Origin: an uncultured Alphaproteobacteria bacterium
GTDB lineage: Bacteria > Pseudomonadota > Alphaproteobacteria > Rhizobiales > JACESI01
Length of the DNA: 46,600 bases
Direction of reading: 5' to 3'
Assembly (NCBI GenBank): GCA_938034375.1
Contig: CALHLB010000128.1
Coordinates: forward strand, 1-46,600
Shown here in pieces: positions 11,581 through 20,636 of this stretch (position 1 is the first letter of the stretch; each line of letters begins with the position of its first letter). Under the pieces are notes generated by a model. It was not told the DNA's origin. It worked only from the letters and a program-made list of their open reading frames with translations, and did not search any database. Position numbers and translations under genes: made by a program.

Positions 11581-12243
11581 ATGGTAAAAAGGCTTACTTC
11601 CTCTGCCTTTCAACAGGCCTTGAAGATACCGCATGTTGAAAATGGCATGTCGGTGGGCCTTTTTGGTGGATCGTTTAACCCCCCGCATGATGGCCATTGT
11701 CATGTTGCACAAACGGCATTAAAACGCTTGCAACTTGACCGTTTGTGGTGGATCGTTTCGCCTGGTAATCCGCATAAAAATAATCAGGTATTGCCTGAAT
11801 TAAAAGAACGCATTGCTCTTTCTCGCGCTTTAATGAGGCATCCCAAAGTAATGATTACTGGGCTGGAAGCACGTTTAAACACTCGCTTTTCAGCAGATTT
11901 GGTTTTTAAGCTTACCAAACGTTTTCCTTGTGTAAATTTTGTCTGGATTATGGGAGCGGATAATTTAACATCTTTCCATAAATGGGACCGGTGGCAGGAA
12001 ATTGCTGAAAATATGCCAATTTGCGTGATTGACCGACCAGGAGATACTTTGTCTACTCGTTCATCGCTTTCTGCAAAAAAGCTGATGCGTTATCGCCTTG
12101 ATGAGGCTGATGCGGCCATTTTAAAATATAAAACCGCACCTGCATGGACTTTTATCCATGCACCGCGCTCTTTTTCCTCTTCCACAGCATTGCGTGTAAC
12201 GCATGCAGAAAATAGTTCCGACCTTTCGGTGCCAAATAAATGA
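11581..12243 (+). CDS. nadD: nicotinate-nucleotide adenylyltransferase
   Basis: VGLFGGSFNPPHDGHCHVAQTAL; WIVSPGNPHK; IMGADNLTSFHKWDRWQEI. Confidence 0.95.
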   Translation: MVKRLTSSAFQQALKIPHVENGMSVGLFGGSFNPPHDGHCHVAQTALKRLQLDRLWWIVSPGNPHKNNQVLPELKERIALSRALMRHPKVMITGLEARLNTRFSADLVFKLTKRFPCVNFVWIMGADNLTSFHKWDRWQEIAENMPICVIDRPGDTLSTRSSLSAKKLMRYRLDEADAAILKYKTAPAWTFIHAPRSFSSSTALRVTHAENSSDLSVPNK

Positions 12244-13712
12244 CTATCAATTATATCCCTCGTTTTGTATTATTAGCTTTTGGAATAGTTTTATTTATTA
12301 CCCTTTTTAGAATAGCTATTCTCATCATAACACCAATGGAGCTTTTTTTTGATGAGGCGCAATATTGGGCATGGGGGCAGGCGCTTGATTTCGGGTATTT
12401 TTCCAAACCGCCCGTTTTGGCATGGTTGATTAGGCTTTTTACGGAATTATTCGGTCATGAAGATTATGCGATAAGGGTCTTGTCGCCTATTTTATATGGG
12501 GCAACAGCGCTTGTCGCTGGTCTTTTGGCAGCGCGTATGGCACCTCGATTTGAGGTTGATAAAGTACATGCTTTTTTATGGGTAAGTGTCCTTTTTGTCG
12601 TATTGCCAGGGGTTAGTTTTGCCACACGTCTGGTTTCAACCGATGCTCCCTTATTGTTATTTTTTGCATTGGCCCTCTATTTTTTAGATAGATTGCGTTT
12701 TGATAAGACTTATTTTAATGCCGCCTTTTTAGGGGGGGCGCTTGGTTTCGGTCTTATGGCCAAATATGCGATGGTCTATTTCGTGCTTTGTTTTTGCCTT
12801 TGGGCATTTATAAACAAAGAAGGGCGACATCTTTTATTTTCAAAATATTTTTCAATGTCGCTAATTTTAGCGTTTTTAATTCTATCACCCAATCTTTACT
12901 GGAATGCTTCACATGACTGGATAACTTTTCAACACACAAAAGATAATGGCAATTGGCAGAGCTTCCAGCTTCATTTCGATCATATGTTTGAATTTATTGG
13001 CGCCCAAATTGGCATTATGGGGCCTGTACTTTTTTTATTATTAATAATTGGTCTGTTCTTCAAACGTCAATTTTCTAATGACATTATTTTTCTTTTAGCT
13101 TTTTCTTTGCCAATACAGGTCTTGATGATTGTTCAGGCAACCCTTTCCCGCGCACATGCTAATTGGGCAGCGGTTTCTTTTATTGCTTTAAGTGTTTTGG
13201 CGGTTTTATGGGCTTTGAAATGGCGTTCTGTGCGACTTTTAATTGTTGCAGCGGCTCTTCATTTTACAACATTATTTGTTTTTGCTGGTGCTGATATTTA
13301 TGCAGATAAACTTGTTCATACACGATTTGGCGCTGCTTATAAGCGGGTTTTTGGCTGGCAGGCTTTATCTAGCCAAGTTGACGCTCTCGCCAAAAAGCAT
13401 GAGATTAAAACGCTTATTGCCGACCGGCGTAATATTGTTGCCCAGATGCTTTATCACCTGCGCGATGAGGAGGTGACTATTAATACCTGGTCTGCTGATG
13501 GGCGTGTGGGAAATTATTATGAAATGGTGTTGCCTTATAAAGGAGAGGGGGAAGCGCCTATTTTGATTTTATCTTCCTGTCAGGCAGCACGACAACTAGA
13601 TGGGGTAAGGGAACTTCCTAAGCTTAACGTTCCAGTAAGAAAAAACTATTCAATCAGTGTTTATCCTTATTTGACTAACAAAGTTGTGATTGAAAAAAAA
13701 GATGTTTGTTAA
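12240..13712 (+). CDS. GT39/ArnT-like membrane glycosyltransferase
   Basis: ELFFDEAQYWAWGQALDFGYFSKPPVLAWLIRL, multiple TM helices; ATGA overlap with nadD. Confidence 0.85.
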   Translation: MTINYIPRFVLLAFGIVLFITLFRIAILIITPMELFFDEAQYWAWGQALDFGYFSKPPVLAWLIRLFTELFGHEDYAIRVLSPILYGATALVAGLLAARMAPRFEVDKVHAFLWVSVLFVVLPGVSFATRLVSTDAPLLLFFALALYFLDRLRFDKTYFNAAFLGGALGFGLMAKYAMVYFVLCFCLWAFINKEGRHLLFSKYFSMSLILAFLILSPNLYWNASHDWITFQHTKDNGNWQSFQLHFDHMFEFIGAQIGIMGPVLFLLLIIGLFFKRQFSNDIIFLLAFSLPIQVLMIVQATLSRAHANWAAVSFIALSVLAVLWALKWRSVRLLIVAAALHFTTLFVFAGADIYADKLVHTRFGAAYKRVFGWQALSSQVDALAKKHEIKTLIADRRNIVAQMLYHLRDEEVTINTWSADGRVGNYYEMVLPYKGEGEAPILILSSCQAARQLDGVRELPKLNVPVRKNYSISVYPYLTNKVVIEKKDVC

Positions 13713-13790
13713 ATAGCTTTGTGATACTTGCAAATTCTATTCAATAATACATTATCCAACTCATGGATAATTAAATGGGTGAAATTTACA

Positions 13791-14582
13791 ATGAGATTGA
13801 AAGCTTTCTTTTTCTGTTTTCTTTGTTTTTTTCTAAATATCTCTTTTGTTAAAGCAGATCATCAACCTTATCTGGTTTTTGCAGCGGCCAGTTTGGAAGA
13901 CGCTTTGAAGCCTATTGGTAAACTTTTTGAAGAAGAGACCGGAAAAAAGGTGCGGTTTTCTTTTGCAGCTAGCTCTACACTTGCCCGCCAAATTGCTTCT
14001 GGTGCCCCAGCAGATATTTATATTTCGGCTGATATTGAATGGGCCGTTTGGTTAAAGACACAAAATCTTGTGGCACCGCAAACCCAAAAAATAATTGCGC
14101 AAAACCGTCTTGTTTTAGCAGCACCAAAACAAAGCCCTTATAATTCATCTTTGACGGTAAGTGAAATTTTGAAAGACTGGAAATTAAATACGACCGATAA
14201 ACTGGCTCTTGCAGATCCAGACCATGTGCCAGCGGGACGTTATGCACGTTCTGCGCTAAAATCGCTTGAGGCTGATATTGGTAAATACGATGATTTATCA
14301 AACCGTTTTGCGATTGCCAGTAATGTTCGTCTTGCTGCGCTTTTGATTGCACGCGCTGAAGTGCCTTTAGGCATAATTTATCATTCGGATGTTTCAAAAG
14401 ATGACCGGTTAAAAGAAATCTCTGCTTTTGCTTCGACCAGTCACGCACATATTGTCTATCCAGCAGTACGGCTTATGGGAGGGCGTGATGGTGCTCAAAA
14501 ATTCATGACCTTTCTTGAAACCCCCAATGCTCAAAAATTTTTAAAAGATGCTGGTTTGATATTACCAAGGCAAGGCCTATAG
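13791..14582 (+). CDS. modA: molybdate ABC transporter substrate-binding protein
   Basis: Signal peptide; LVFAAASLEDALKPIGKLFEEETGKKVRFSFAASSTLARQIASGAPADIYISAD; ATG at 13791 preferred. Confidence 0.93.
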   Translation: MRLKAFFFCFLCFFLNISFVKADHQPYLVFAAASLEDALKPIGKLFEEETGKKVRFSFAASSTLARQIASGAPADIYISADIEWAVWLKTQNLVAPQTQKIIAQNRLVLAAPKQSPYNSSLTVSEILKDWKLNTTDKLALADPDHVPAGRYARSALKSLEADIGKYDDLSNRFAIASNVRLAALLIARAEVPLGIIYHSDVSKDDRLKEISAFASTSHAHIVYPAVRLMGGRDGAQKFMTFLETPNAQKFLKDAGLILPRQGL

Positions 14583-14586
14583 TGCG

Positions 14587-15303
14587 GTGACGTTTTTTTC
14601 TTTTGTTGCTTTAAGTGATGGTGAAATCTCAGCTCTTTTCCTGTCAATTAAAGTAGCTGGTGTTGCGGTTTTATGGGGACTTCCTTTTGCCTATTTTGTA
14701 GCGCTTTTATTGGCGCGCGGGCATTTTTTGGGGCGTGGTTTTTTAAATTTACTCGTTCTCATGCCTCTGGTTTTACCACCTGTAGTAACCGGTTATATTC
14801 TTCTTATCGCTTTTGGAGGAAATGGTTTTTTTGGAAAATTTTTATCAGAAAATTTTGGTATTTCTTTTGCTTTTCATTGGACAGGTGCTGCCTTAGCTTC
14901 TGGCCTTATGGCTTTTCCCCTTATGGTGCGTCCGATCAGGCAGGTTCTTGAAAGTATTGATGAAAAGCTAATTGATGCAGCTAAAAGTCTTGGTGCTGGG
15001 TATTTTACCACATTTTGGTCGGTTATTCTTCCTCTTTCGGTACCTGGTATTTTGGTTGCTTCAATTTTAGGTTTTGCCAAGGCGCTTGGTGAATTTGGAG
15101 CAACGATAACCTTTGTTTCCAATATTCCAGAAGAGACAAGAACGATACCTTTGGCAATTTTTTCTTTTTTGCAATCCCCTAATAATGATTTGCAGCTTTG
15201 GCGTATGACGGTTTTGAGTATCTTTTTAGCTATTATTGCCGTTTTTTTATCGGAACTCTTTACCTATCGATCTAAAAATAATCAGAGGAAATATCATGAT
15301 TGA
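14587..15303 (+). CDS. modB: molybdate ABC transporter permease
   Basis: Multiple TM; LPLVLPPVVTGYILL; SLGAGYFTTFWSVILPLSVPGILVASILGFAKALGEFGATI. The bases before the annotated start read GTGACG (14584), so the exact start is uncertain. Confidence 0.92.
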   Translation: MTFFSFVALSDGEISALFLSIKVAGVAVLWGLPFAYFVALLLARGHFLGRGFLNLLVLMPLVLPPVVTGYILLIAFGGNGFFGKFLSENFGISFAFHWTGAALASGLMAFPLMVRPIRQVLESIDEKLIDAAKSLGAGYFTTFWSVILPLSVPGILVASILGFAKALGEFGATITFVSNIPEETRTIPLAIFSFLQSPNNDLQLWRMTVLSIFLAIIAVFLSELFTYRSKNNQRKYHD

Positions 15304-16369
15304 CATTGATATTTCCGGTAAGCGGGGGGGCTTTTCCTATCGGGTTGCTTTTCGCTCTTCAAAGCGTGTTACGGGTATTTTTGGTCGTTCTGGTGCTGGT
15401 AAATCAACAATCCTTGAAGCCGTATCGGGTGCATTGAAACCAGAAAAGGGGCATATTAATATTAATGGCGTATGTTATTGTGACCACTTAAAAGGGCATA
15501 ATCTTTCGCAACAAAAACGCAGAGTTGGGTATGTTTTTCAAGATGCACGGTTGTTCCCACATATTTCTGTTCAAAGCAATCTAACCTTTTCCAGATGGGC
15601 TGGCAGACGTTCTTCTGGTGATATTGCTTTTGATGATGTGGTTGCTCTTTTAGGGCTTGAAGATTTTTTAGAGAGGAAACCAGATAGTTTATCTGGTGGG
15701 GAAAAACAACGGGTTTCTATTGGTCGCGCTCTTCTTTCTAATCCGCATATTTTATTGATGGATGAACCACTTTCCGGTCTTGATTATCAGCGTAAAAGCG
15801 AGATTATGCCTTATCTTGAGGCGATGATTAAAAATTACGATTTACCTGTTTTATTTATTAGTCACGATTTAAATGAGATTGCACATTTGTGTAGTCATCT
15901 TGTTTTACTTGAAAAAGGCCGCGTTCAAAAATCTGATGATATTGGGATTGTTTTTCCTTTAATCGAAGGGCGCTTTGCGGGGAATTACCAGTTGCCAAGT
16001 GTTTTGATTAAAGCTTCTTTTCAAAAACAGGATGCTGTTTATTCTATTACATGGCTTAAAGTCGGAACTCAAAAAATTGTCGTTCCAGATCTTCTGCCTG
16101 AAAGTGAGGAAGACCATACACTCCGTATTGAAGCTGATAATGTTGCTTTGTGCCTTAGTAAGCCAGAAGGTCTTACTATACAAAATGTTTTAAAGGTCGA
16201 GGTTATGGATTTTAGGCGCGCTGGAGATTCTTCTGTTGATATTGTCTTGAATCTTGAAGGTCAATGCCTCATGGCGCGTATTACTCGCAAGGCTTTTGAA
16301 GACCTTGACCTTAAAAAAGGTCAAGATGTTTATAGCCTGATTAAATCTGTTGCTGTTGCTGTTTTATAG
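15296..16369 (+). CDS. modC: molybdate ABC transporter ATP-binding protein
   Basis: FGRSGAGKSTILEAVSG, LSGGEKQRVSIGRALL, ILLMDEPLSGLD, C-terminal TOBE-like domain; 8-bp overlap with modB. Confidence 0.94.
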   Translation: MIDIDISGKRGGFSYRVAFRSSKRVTGIFGRSGAGKSTILEAVSGALKPEKGHININGVCYCDHLKGHNLSQQKRRVGYVFQDARLFPHISVQSNLTFSRWAGRRSSGDIAFDDVVALLGLEDFLERKPDSLSGGEKQRVSIGRALLSNPHILLMDEPLSGLDYQRKSEIMPYLEAMIKNYDLPVLFISHDLNEIAHLCSHLVLLEKGRVQKSDDIGIVFPLIEGRFAGNYQLPSVLIKASFQKQDAVYSITWLKVGTQKIVVPDLLPESEEDHTLRIEADNVALCLSKPEGLTIQNVLKVEVMDFRRAGDSSVDIVLNLEGQCLMARITRKAFEDLDLKKGQDVYSLIKSVAVAVL

Positions 16370-16469
16370 TATAAGCCTTATAAAATGATGATTATTTATA
16401 AGAAAAGCTGAGCGTAAACAAAGATATATAGATAAAATATATAATCATTTATAGTACTTTAGCTATATA
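16366..16469 (+). repeat. Interspersed ~110-bp repeat, copy B
   Basis: TATAGTATAAGCCTTATAAAATGATGATTATTTATAAGAAAAGCTGAGCGTAAACAAAGATATATAGATAAA...TTTAGCTATATA. Confidence 0.85.
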
Positions 16470-16472
16470 ATT

Positions 16473-17651
16473 TCAATCGTTTAAAAACTCTTCAATCCTT
16501 ATTATGGCACGTTCAATATTTTCTAGAGAATTCGCGTAGGAAATACGTATATATCCTTCACCATAAAGGCCAAAATCCGGCCCGCTAATTAAGGCAACGC
16601 CTTTTTTTTCCAAAAGATCTGTGGCAAGTTGTTTTGCCTTCCAACCTGTTTTTTGAATATTTGGAAAAGCGTAAAACGCGCCTTTGGGCGCTATGCATGA
16701 AACCGTATCAATAGCGTTGAGTTTTTCTGTTACTTTTTTGCGCCGCCTATCAAATGCTTTGACCATTTTATCAACAGCGTCCTGCGGCCCTTGAAGGGCC
16801 GCTAAGGCTGCATATTGGGAAGTGGCATTCACACAGGACCAGCAGTTAACGGCTAATTTTCTAACCTTGTCATAAAGCACTTCCGGCCAAACAGAATAAC
16901 CCATGCGCCAGCCTGTCATAGCATATGTTTTTGACCATCCATTAAGCAGAATGAGCCTGTCTTGGATTTCAGGGTAGGCAGGGTAGGCGAGAAGAGAGAT
17001 ATGTTTTTCATTGTCATAAATGATACGATCGTAGATTTCATCTGATAGGATTGCCACATTCGGGAAATTTTCCAGGCCCTTAATCAATTTGTCAATTTCT
17101 TCTTTTGGGGTAACGCCACCGCAGGGGTTGGCCGGTGAATTAATGATGAGAAGGCGGGTTTTATCATTGATGAGGGAAAGAGTTTCTTCCGCTGAAAAGG
17201 CAAAATTGTTTTCTTCTTTTATCGGTACGGGTACTGGTTTGGCACCTGTAAATTCTATCATTGAGCGATAGATTGGAAAACCTGGGTCTGGATATAGGAT
17301 TTCCACGCCTGGTTCCCCAAAAAGTATTATTGCGGCATACATAGTCACCTTGCCGCCCGGCATAATCATTACTCTGTCGGGATGGACGGTAGTATTATAA
17401 CGGTCGTTCAAGTCCTTCGCAACGGCTTCACGCAGAGGTAAAATACCTGTTGCCGGTGTATAGCCGTGATGGCCATCTTTTAACGCTTTAATTGCAGCTT
17501 CCACAATGTGTTCCGGTGTTGGAAAATCGGGTTGACCTATACCAAGATTGATGACATCCAGCCCCTCTTGCATCAATGTGGTGGCGCGGGCAAGAACGGC
17601 AAAGGCGTTTTCCTCGCCAATACGGTTGAAGCTGGAAACGGGTTGAAGCAT
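16473..17651 (-). CDS. PLP-dependent class I/II aminotransferase
   Basis: INLGIGQPDFPTPEHIVEAA, LIINSPANPCGG, LSDEIYDRIIYD, LNGWSKTYAMTGWRMGY. Confidence 0.93.
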   Translation of the reverse strand: MLQPVSSFNRIGEENAFAVLARATTLMQEGLDVINLGIGQPDFPTPEHIVEAAIKALKDGHHGYTPATGILPLREAVAKDLNDRYNTTVHPDRVMIMPGGKVTMYAAIILFGEPGVEILYPDPGFPIYRSMIEFTGAKPVPVPIKEENNFAFSAEETLSLINDKTRLLIINSPANPCGGVTPKEEIDKLIKGLENFPNVAILSDEIYDRIIYDNEKHISLLAYPAYPEIQDRLILLNGWSKTYAMTGWRMGYSVWPEVLYDKVRKLAVNCWSCVNATSQYAALAALQGPQDAVDKMVKAFDRRRKKVTEKLNAIDTVSCIAPKGAFYAFPNIQKTGWKAKQLATDLLEKKGVALISGPDFGLYGEGYIRISYANSLENIERAIIRIEEFLND

Positions 17652-17801
17652 TTTATTCCTCCTGAAAGATGCAGGGGAGAAGCGTACTTAAAAAGAAGAA
17701 AGTTTTCTATTTCTTTTCAACAGTGCTCTCAAAAATCTTATTTGATGTGACATGTGTAAAATATTAGATTGACGATGGACCTGCTATAAGATGGGAAAAA
17801 A

Positions 17802-18629
17802 ATGCAGAAACTCGTTTTGAAGAAGATGGTTCTTTTCTTATTACTTTCTACTCTTTTTGGATTTTTATTTGCCCTCGACCATGCCCGCGCTGAATGCGGC
17901 GGAAAGGTTTCTTGCGCTGTTGATGGTCGTTCTTACCAGGCATTATTACCTGATGGGTATGATGGTAGAAAAGCTTTGCCGGTTTTAATTCATTTCCATG
18001 GTTGGGGTCGGACGGGATTGAATGTGATTAATAATCACAAAATTTCTGGGGCGACACGTGAAAATGGTGTGTTGCTTTTAGCGCCAAATGGGCTTGGAAA
18101 GTCATGGGATTTCTGGCGCTCGCCATCTAACGATGTACCTTTTGTTGAAAGAATAATTGAGGATGCGAGGCATCGTTTTTCTATAGATAGAAAACGACTT
18201 TATGTTTCAGGTTTTTCTTATGGTGGGGCGATGGCATGGCGCCTTGCTTGCGAAAGGGGTGCGGACTATGCAGCCTTTTTACCGATTGCTGGTAGTTTGT
18301 GGAACTTTAATGAGTTGAGTGAATGTTCATCACCAGTTACCCTTCGTCATGTACATGGGTTAAAAGATACTGTGATGGATTTACCTCGTGGTGAAGGGGG
18401 AGACCCTCTTTACAGCGTATCGCCCTGGATTGCCTTAAATGGTTGTGAAGAACGACCCAGTTACACTGAAAAGAGAACTATCTATCAATCATCACGATGG
18501 GATGCTTGTAAAAGTGGTCATGAGGTGGAATTGGAAACCCATCCTTATGGTCATATCATCCCAGAAAATTGGCTTTCATATCAACTCGGAAGGCTTCTTA
18601 GTGAAGAAGATGACGAAAAGGTCCATTAA
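17802..18629 (+). CDS. secreted PHB depolymerase/LpqC-like serine esterase
   Basis: Signal peptide; LPVLIHFHGWGRTG, LYVSGFSYGGAMAWRLACE (GxSxGG), C-terminal HPYGHIIPENW. Confidence 0.82.
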   Translation: MQKLVLKKMVLFLLLSTLFGFLFALDHARAECGGKVSCAVDGRSYQALLPDGYDGRKALPVLIHFHGWGRTGLNVINNHKISGATRENGVLLLAPNGLGKSWDFWRSPSNDVPFVERIIEDARHRFSIDRKRLYVSGFSYGGAMAWRLACERGADYAAFLPIAGSLWNFNELSECSSPVTLRHVHGLKDTVMDLPRGEGGDPLYSVSPWIALNGCEERPSYTEKRTIYQSSRWDACKSGHEVELETHPYGHIIPENWLSYQLGRLLSEEDDEKVH

Positions 18630-18712
18630 ATTATAGCGTAGGCCTTTTAAAATGAGTATCATTTTCAAATAAAAGCTGATCGCAAATAAAGAACTATAAC
18701 GTAAGCATTATA
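18630..18712 (+). repeat. Interspersed ~110-bp repeat, copy C (divergent/truncated 3' half)
   Basis: ATTATAGCGTAGGCCTTTTAAAATGAGTATCATTTTCAAATAAAAGCTGATCGCAAATAAAGAACTATAACGTAAGC. Confidence 0.75.
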
Positions 18713-18715
18713 GGA

Positions 18716-18943
18716 TTAACCTGTTTCGTAAAACTGGGTTTCAGTCACAGGTCCAACAATGCCATCGGCTTTTAGGCGTTGTCCACTTTGATAGAGCTTA
18801 ACAGCAAGGTGTGTTGCTGGCCCAAAGATTCCATCAATTTTTAAATCAAAATCCTGTCTTCGCAAGCGTTTTTGTAACAGGGTAATATGTGGCCCCTTAT
18901 CGCCTTTTTTTAAAACGGAAGAAGTGCTTTTTAATAAAGTCAT
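18716..18943 (-). CDS. small stand-alone peptidoglycan-binding domain protein
   Basis: 75 aa: LKKGDKGPHITLLQKRLRRQDFDLKIDGIFGPATHLAVKLYQSGQRLKADGIVGPVTETQF (PG_binding_1 pattern). Confidence 0.8.
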   Translation of the reverse strand: MTLLKSTSSVLKKGDKGPHITLLQKRLRRQDFDLKIDGIFGPATHLAVKLYQSGQRLKADGIVGPVTETQFYETG

Positions 18944-19095
18944 GCTATTTCATCTTAAAAAATTGTTCGACTTTGTTTTACCTTATCTCAGAGAAGGGGT
19001 GATAAGTTTCTACATATCCTCTTATAGTGTGAGGCTGTGCGTTTTCTATCCTTTCAAATCAATCTTTGAGGGCAAAATATTTAAAGGGGGCCATT

Positions 19096-20301
19096 GTGGC
19101 GAGAATAACTGATATTGTTCATGCTTTTACAGATCAACAATTTAAACAACTCCCCCAAGGGCAAAAAGGGGTTCTTTCAGGCTGTACTTTAGCTGTTAAG
19201 GATATTTTTGATGTGCGTGGTTATAAAACAGGGTGCGGCTCGCCAGAAAAAATGGCGCAAGCGCTCCCGGCCAAGGAAACCTCTTCTATGGTGCAGAAAT
19301 TATTGGATGCTGGCGCTGAGTTTGTTGGTAAAACTAAAACGGAAGAACTGGCTTTTAGTTTAAATGGAGATAATGCCCATTATTCAAGACCCATTAATTT
19401 TTGTGCGCCAGATCGATTGACGGGGGGATCTTCCAGTGGTTCTGCTGCGGCTGTTTGTGGTGGATTAGTGGATATTGCAACGGCATCAGATACAGCGGGG
19501 TCTGTGCGTTTGCCTGCAAGCTATTGCGGATTGATTGGGCTTCGCACCACCCATGGGCGTCTTGATCTTAGCCATATGATGCCTTTGGCTAGAAGCCTTG
19601 ATACATTTGGCTGGTTTGCAAGGAATGCTGAGATTTATGAAAAGGTAGGATCTGTTTTATTGGGGCAGGATACGGTCCCTTATATTCCAAAACGGGTTTT
19701 GATTGCCGATGATTGTTTAACGCTTTTAATGAATGTTGAAACGGTACGCGCGTTGGATGCGGCAGTTAATTATCTGGTTGATTATACCGTTTGTGAGGAT
19801 GTTGATGTTGTACAAGGGGCTTTTGATCATTGGTGCGAGACATTAAAAATAATTCAAGCTTATGAGGCTTGGCAAGAACATGGCAATTGGATTAAAGAAG
19901 TTCAGCCAAATCTTGGGCCTGGCGTTAAAGAACGCTTTGCTTTTGGTGAGACTATTGCACCGGCGCTTTATCAGGATGCATTAAAAAAACGCGTTGACAT
20001 CAGTCATCGACTTGAAAATTTTATCGGCCATGACGGTTTGCTGGTTCTTCCTACTGTGCCAAGTGTCGCGCCGCTTATTAATGAAGACTTTGAAGCACTC
20101 GGTGCTTTTAGAGATAGAGCCTTGCGGCTTTTGTGTTTATCATCCCTTTCAGGATTGCCGCAAATAACTTTACCGATGGCGCATTTGAATGGCATGCCAT
20201 TAGGGTTAAGCTTGATGGGGCCACGAGGGGCAGATAAACAATTAATGCGAGTGGGGCTTGAAATTCTGGATTGTTTTAAAAGCAATGAAAAGACCCATTG
20301 A
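19096..20301 (+). CDS. amidase (amidase signature family)
   Basis: LAVKDIFDVRGYKTGCGSPE; GKTKTEELAFSLNG; LTGGSSSGSAAAVCGGLVDIATASDTAGSVRLPASYCGLIGLRTTHG; GTG at 19096 preceded by AAAGGGGG. Confidence 0.9.
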   Translation: MARITDIVHAFTDQQFKQLPQGQKGVLSGCTLAVKDIFDVRGYKTGCGSPEKMAQALPAKETSSMVQKLLDAGAEFVGKTKTEELAFSLNGDNAHYSRPINFCAPDRLTGGSSSGSAAAVCGGLVDIATASDTAGSVRLPASYCGLIGLRTTHGRLDLSHMMPLARSLDTFGWFARNAEIYEKVGSVLLGQDTVPYIPKRVLIADDCLTLLMNVETVRALDAAVNYLVDYTVCEDVDVVQGAFDHWCETLKIIQAYEAWQEHGNWIKEVQPNLGPGVKERFAFGETIAPALYQDALKKRVDISHRLENFIGHDGLLVLPTVPSVAPLINEDFEALGAFRDRALRLLCLSSLSGLPQITLPMAHLNGMPLGLSLMGPRGADKQLMRVGLEILDCFKSNEKTH

Positions 20302-20322
20302 TTTAAGGTAGCAGGTCAAGAT

Positions 20323-20435
20323 GCGCTTTAGAGCGTGTTTCTCATAAGTGAATTAACTTATGAGATAAAAACTCGCGTAAGAATAAAGGCTTAGCGCATA
20401 ACAGATGAATTCATGAAAATGCATCATGCGCTAAG
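20323..20435. repeat. Intergenic palindrome cluster (REP-like)
   Basis: TCTCATAAGT(GAATTA)ACTTATGAGA perfect 10-bp arms at 20340-20365; CTTAGCGCAT...ATGCGCTAAG perfect 10-bp arms at 20390-20399/20426-20435. Confidence 0.7.
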
Positions 20436-20636
20436 TTGTTTATCGCTTTGGGCTTTGTGGTCTTGGTTTTGCCTGAATTACACTTATATGTGTCTAATGA
20501 GCTGAAATTTTAGGTGGTTGTGGATGTTTTGAAAGACTATATTGACCATGAACGATATGTCCATATTGTTTATTGATTATATAGCAAGATTTTATCTTAA
20601 TAATAAATGTACTTCTAACATTTTGGATGAAGCTTA

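Noticed and set aside
12307-12322. TTAGAATAGCTATTCT palindrome considered as a second Irr/ICE-like box
   Set aside because: It lies inside the GT39-like coding sequence and the half-site spacing does not match TTTAGAA-N3-TTCTAAA.
20302-20636. Cobalamin or nickel riboswitch upstream of the DUF1007/NicO genes
   Set aside because: No B12-box-like or NiCo-riboswitch-like core could be identified; the gap is better explained by palindromes and an AT-rich promoter region.
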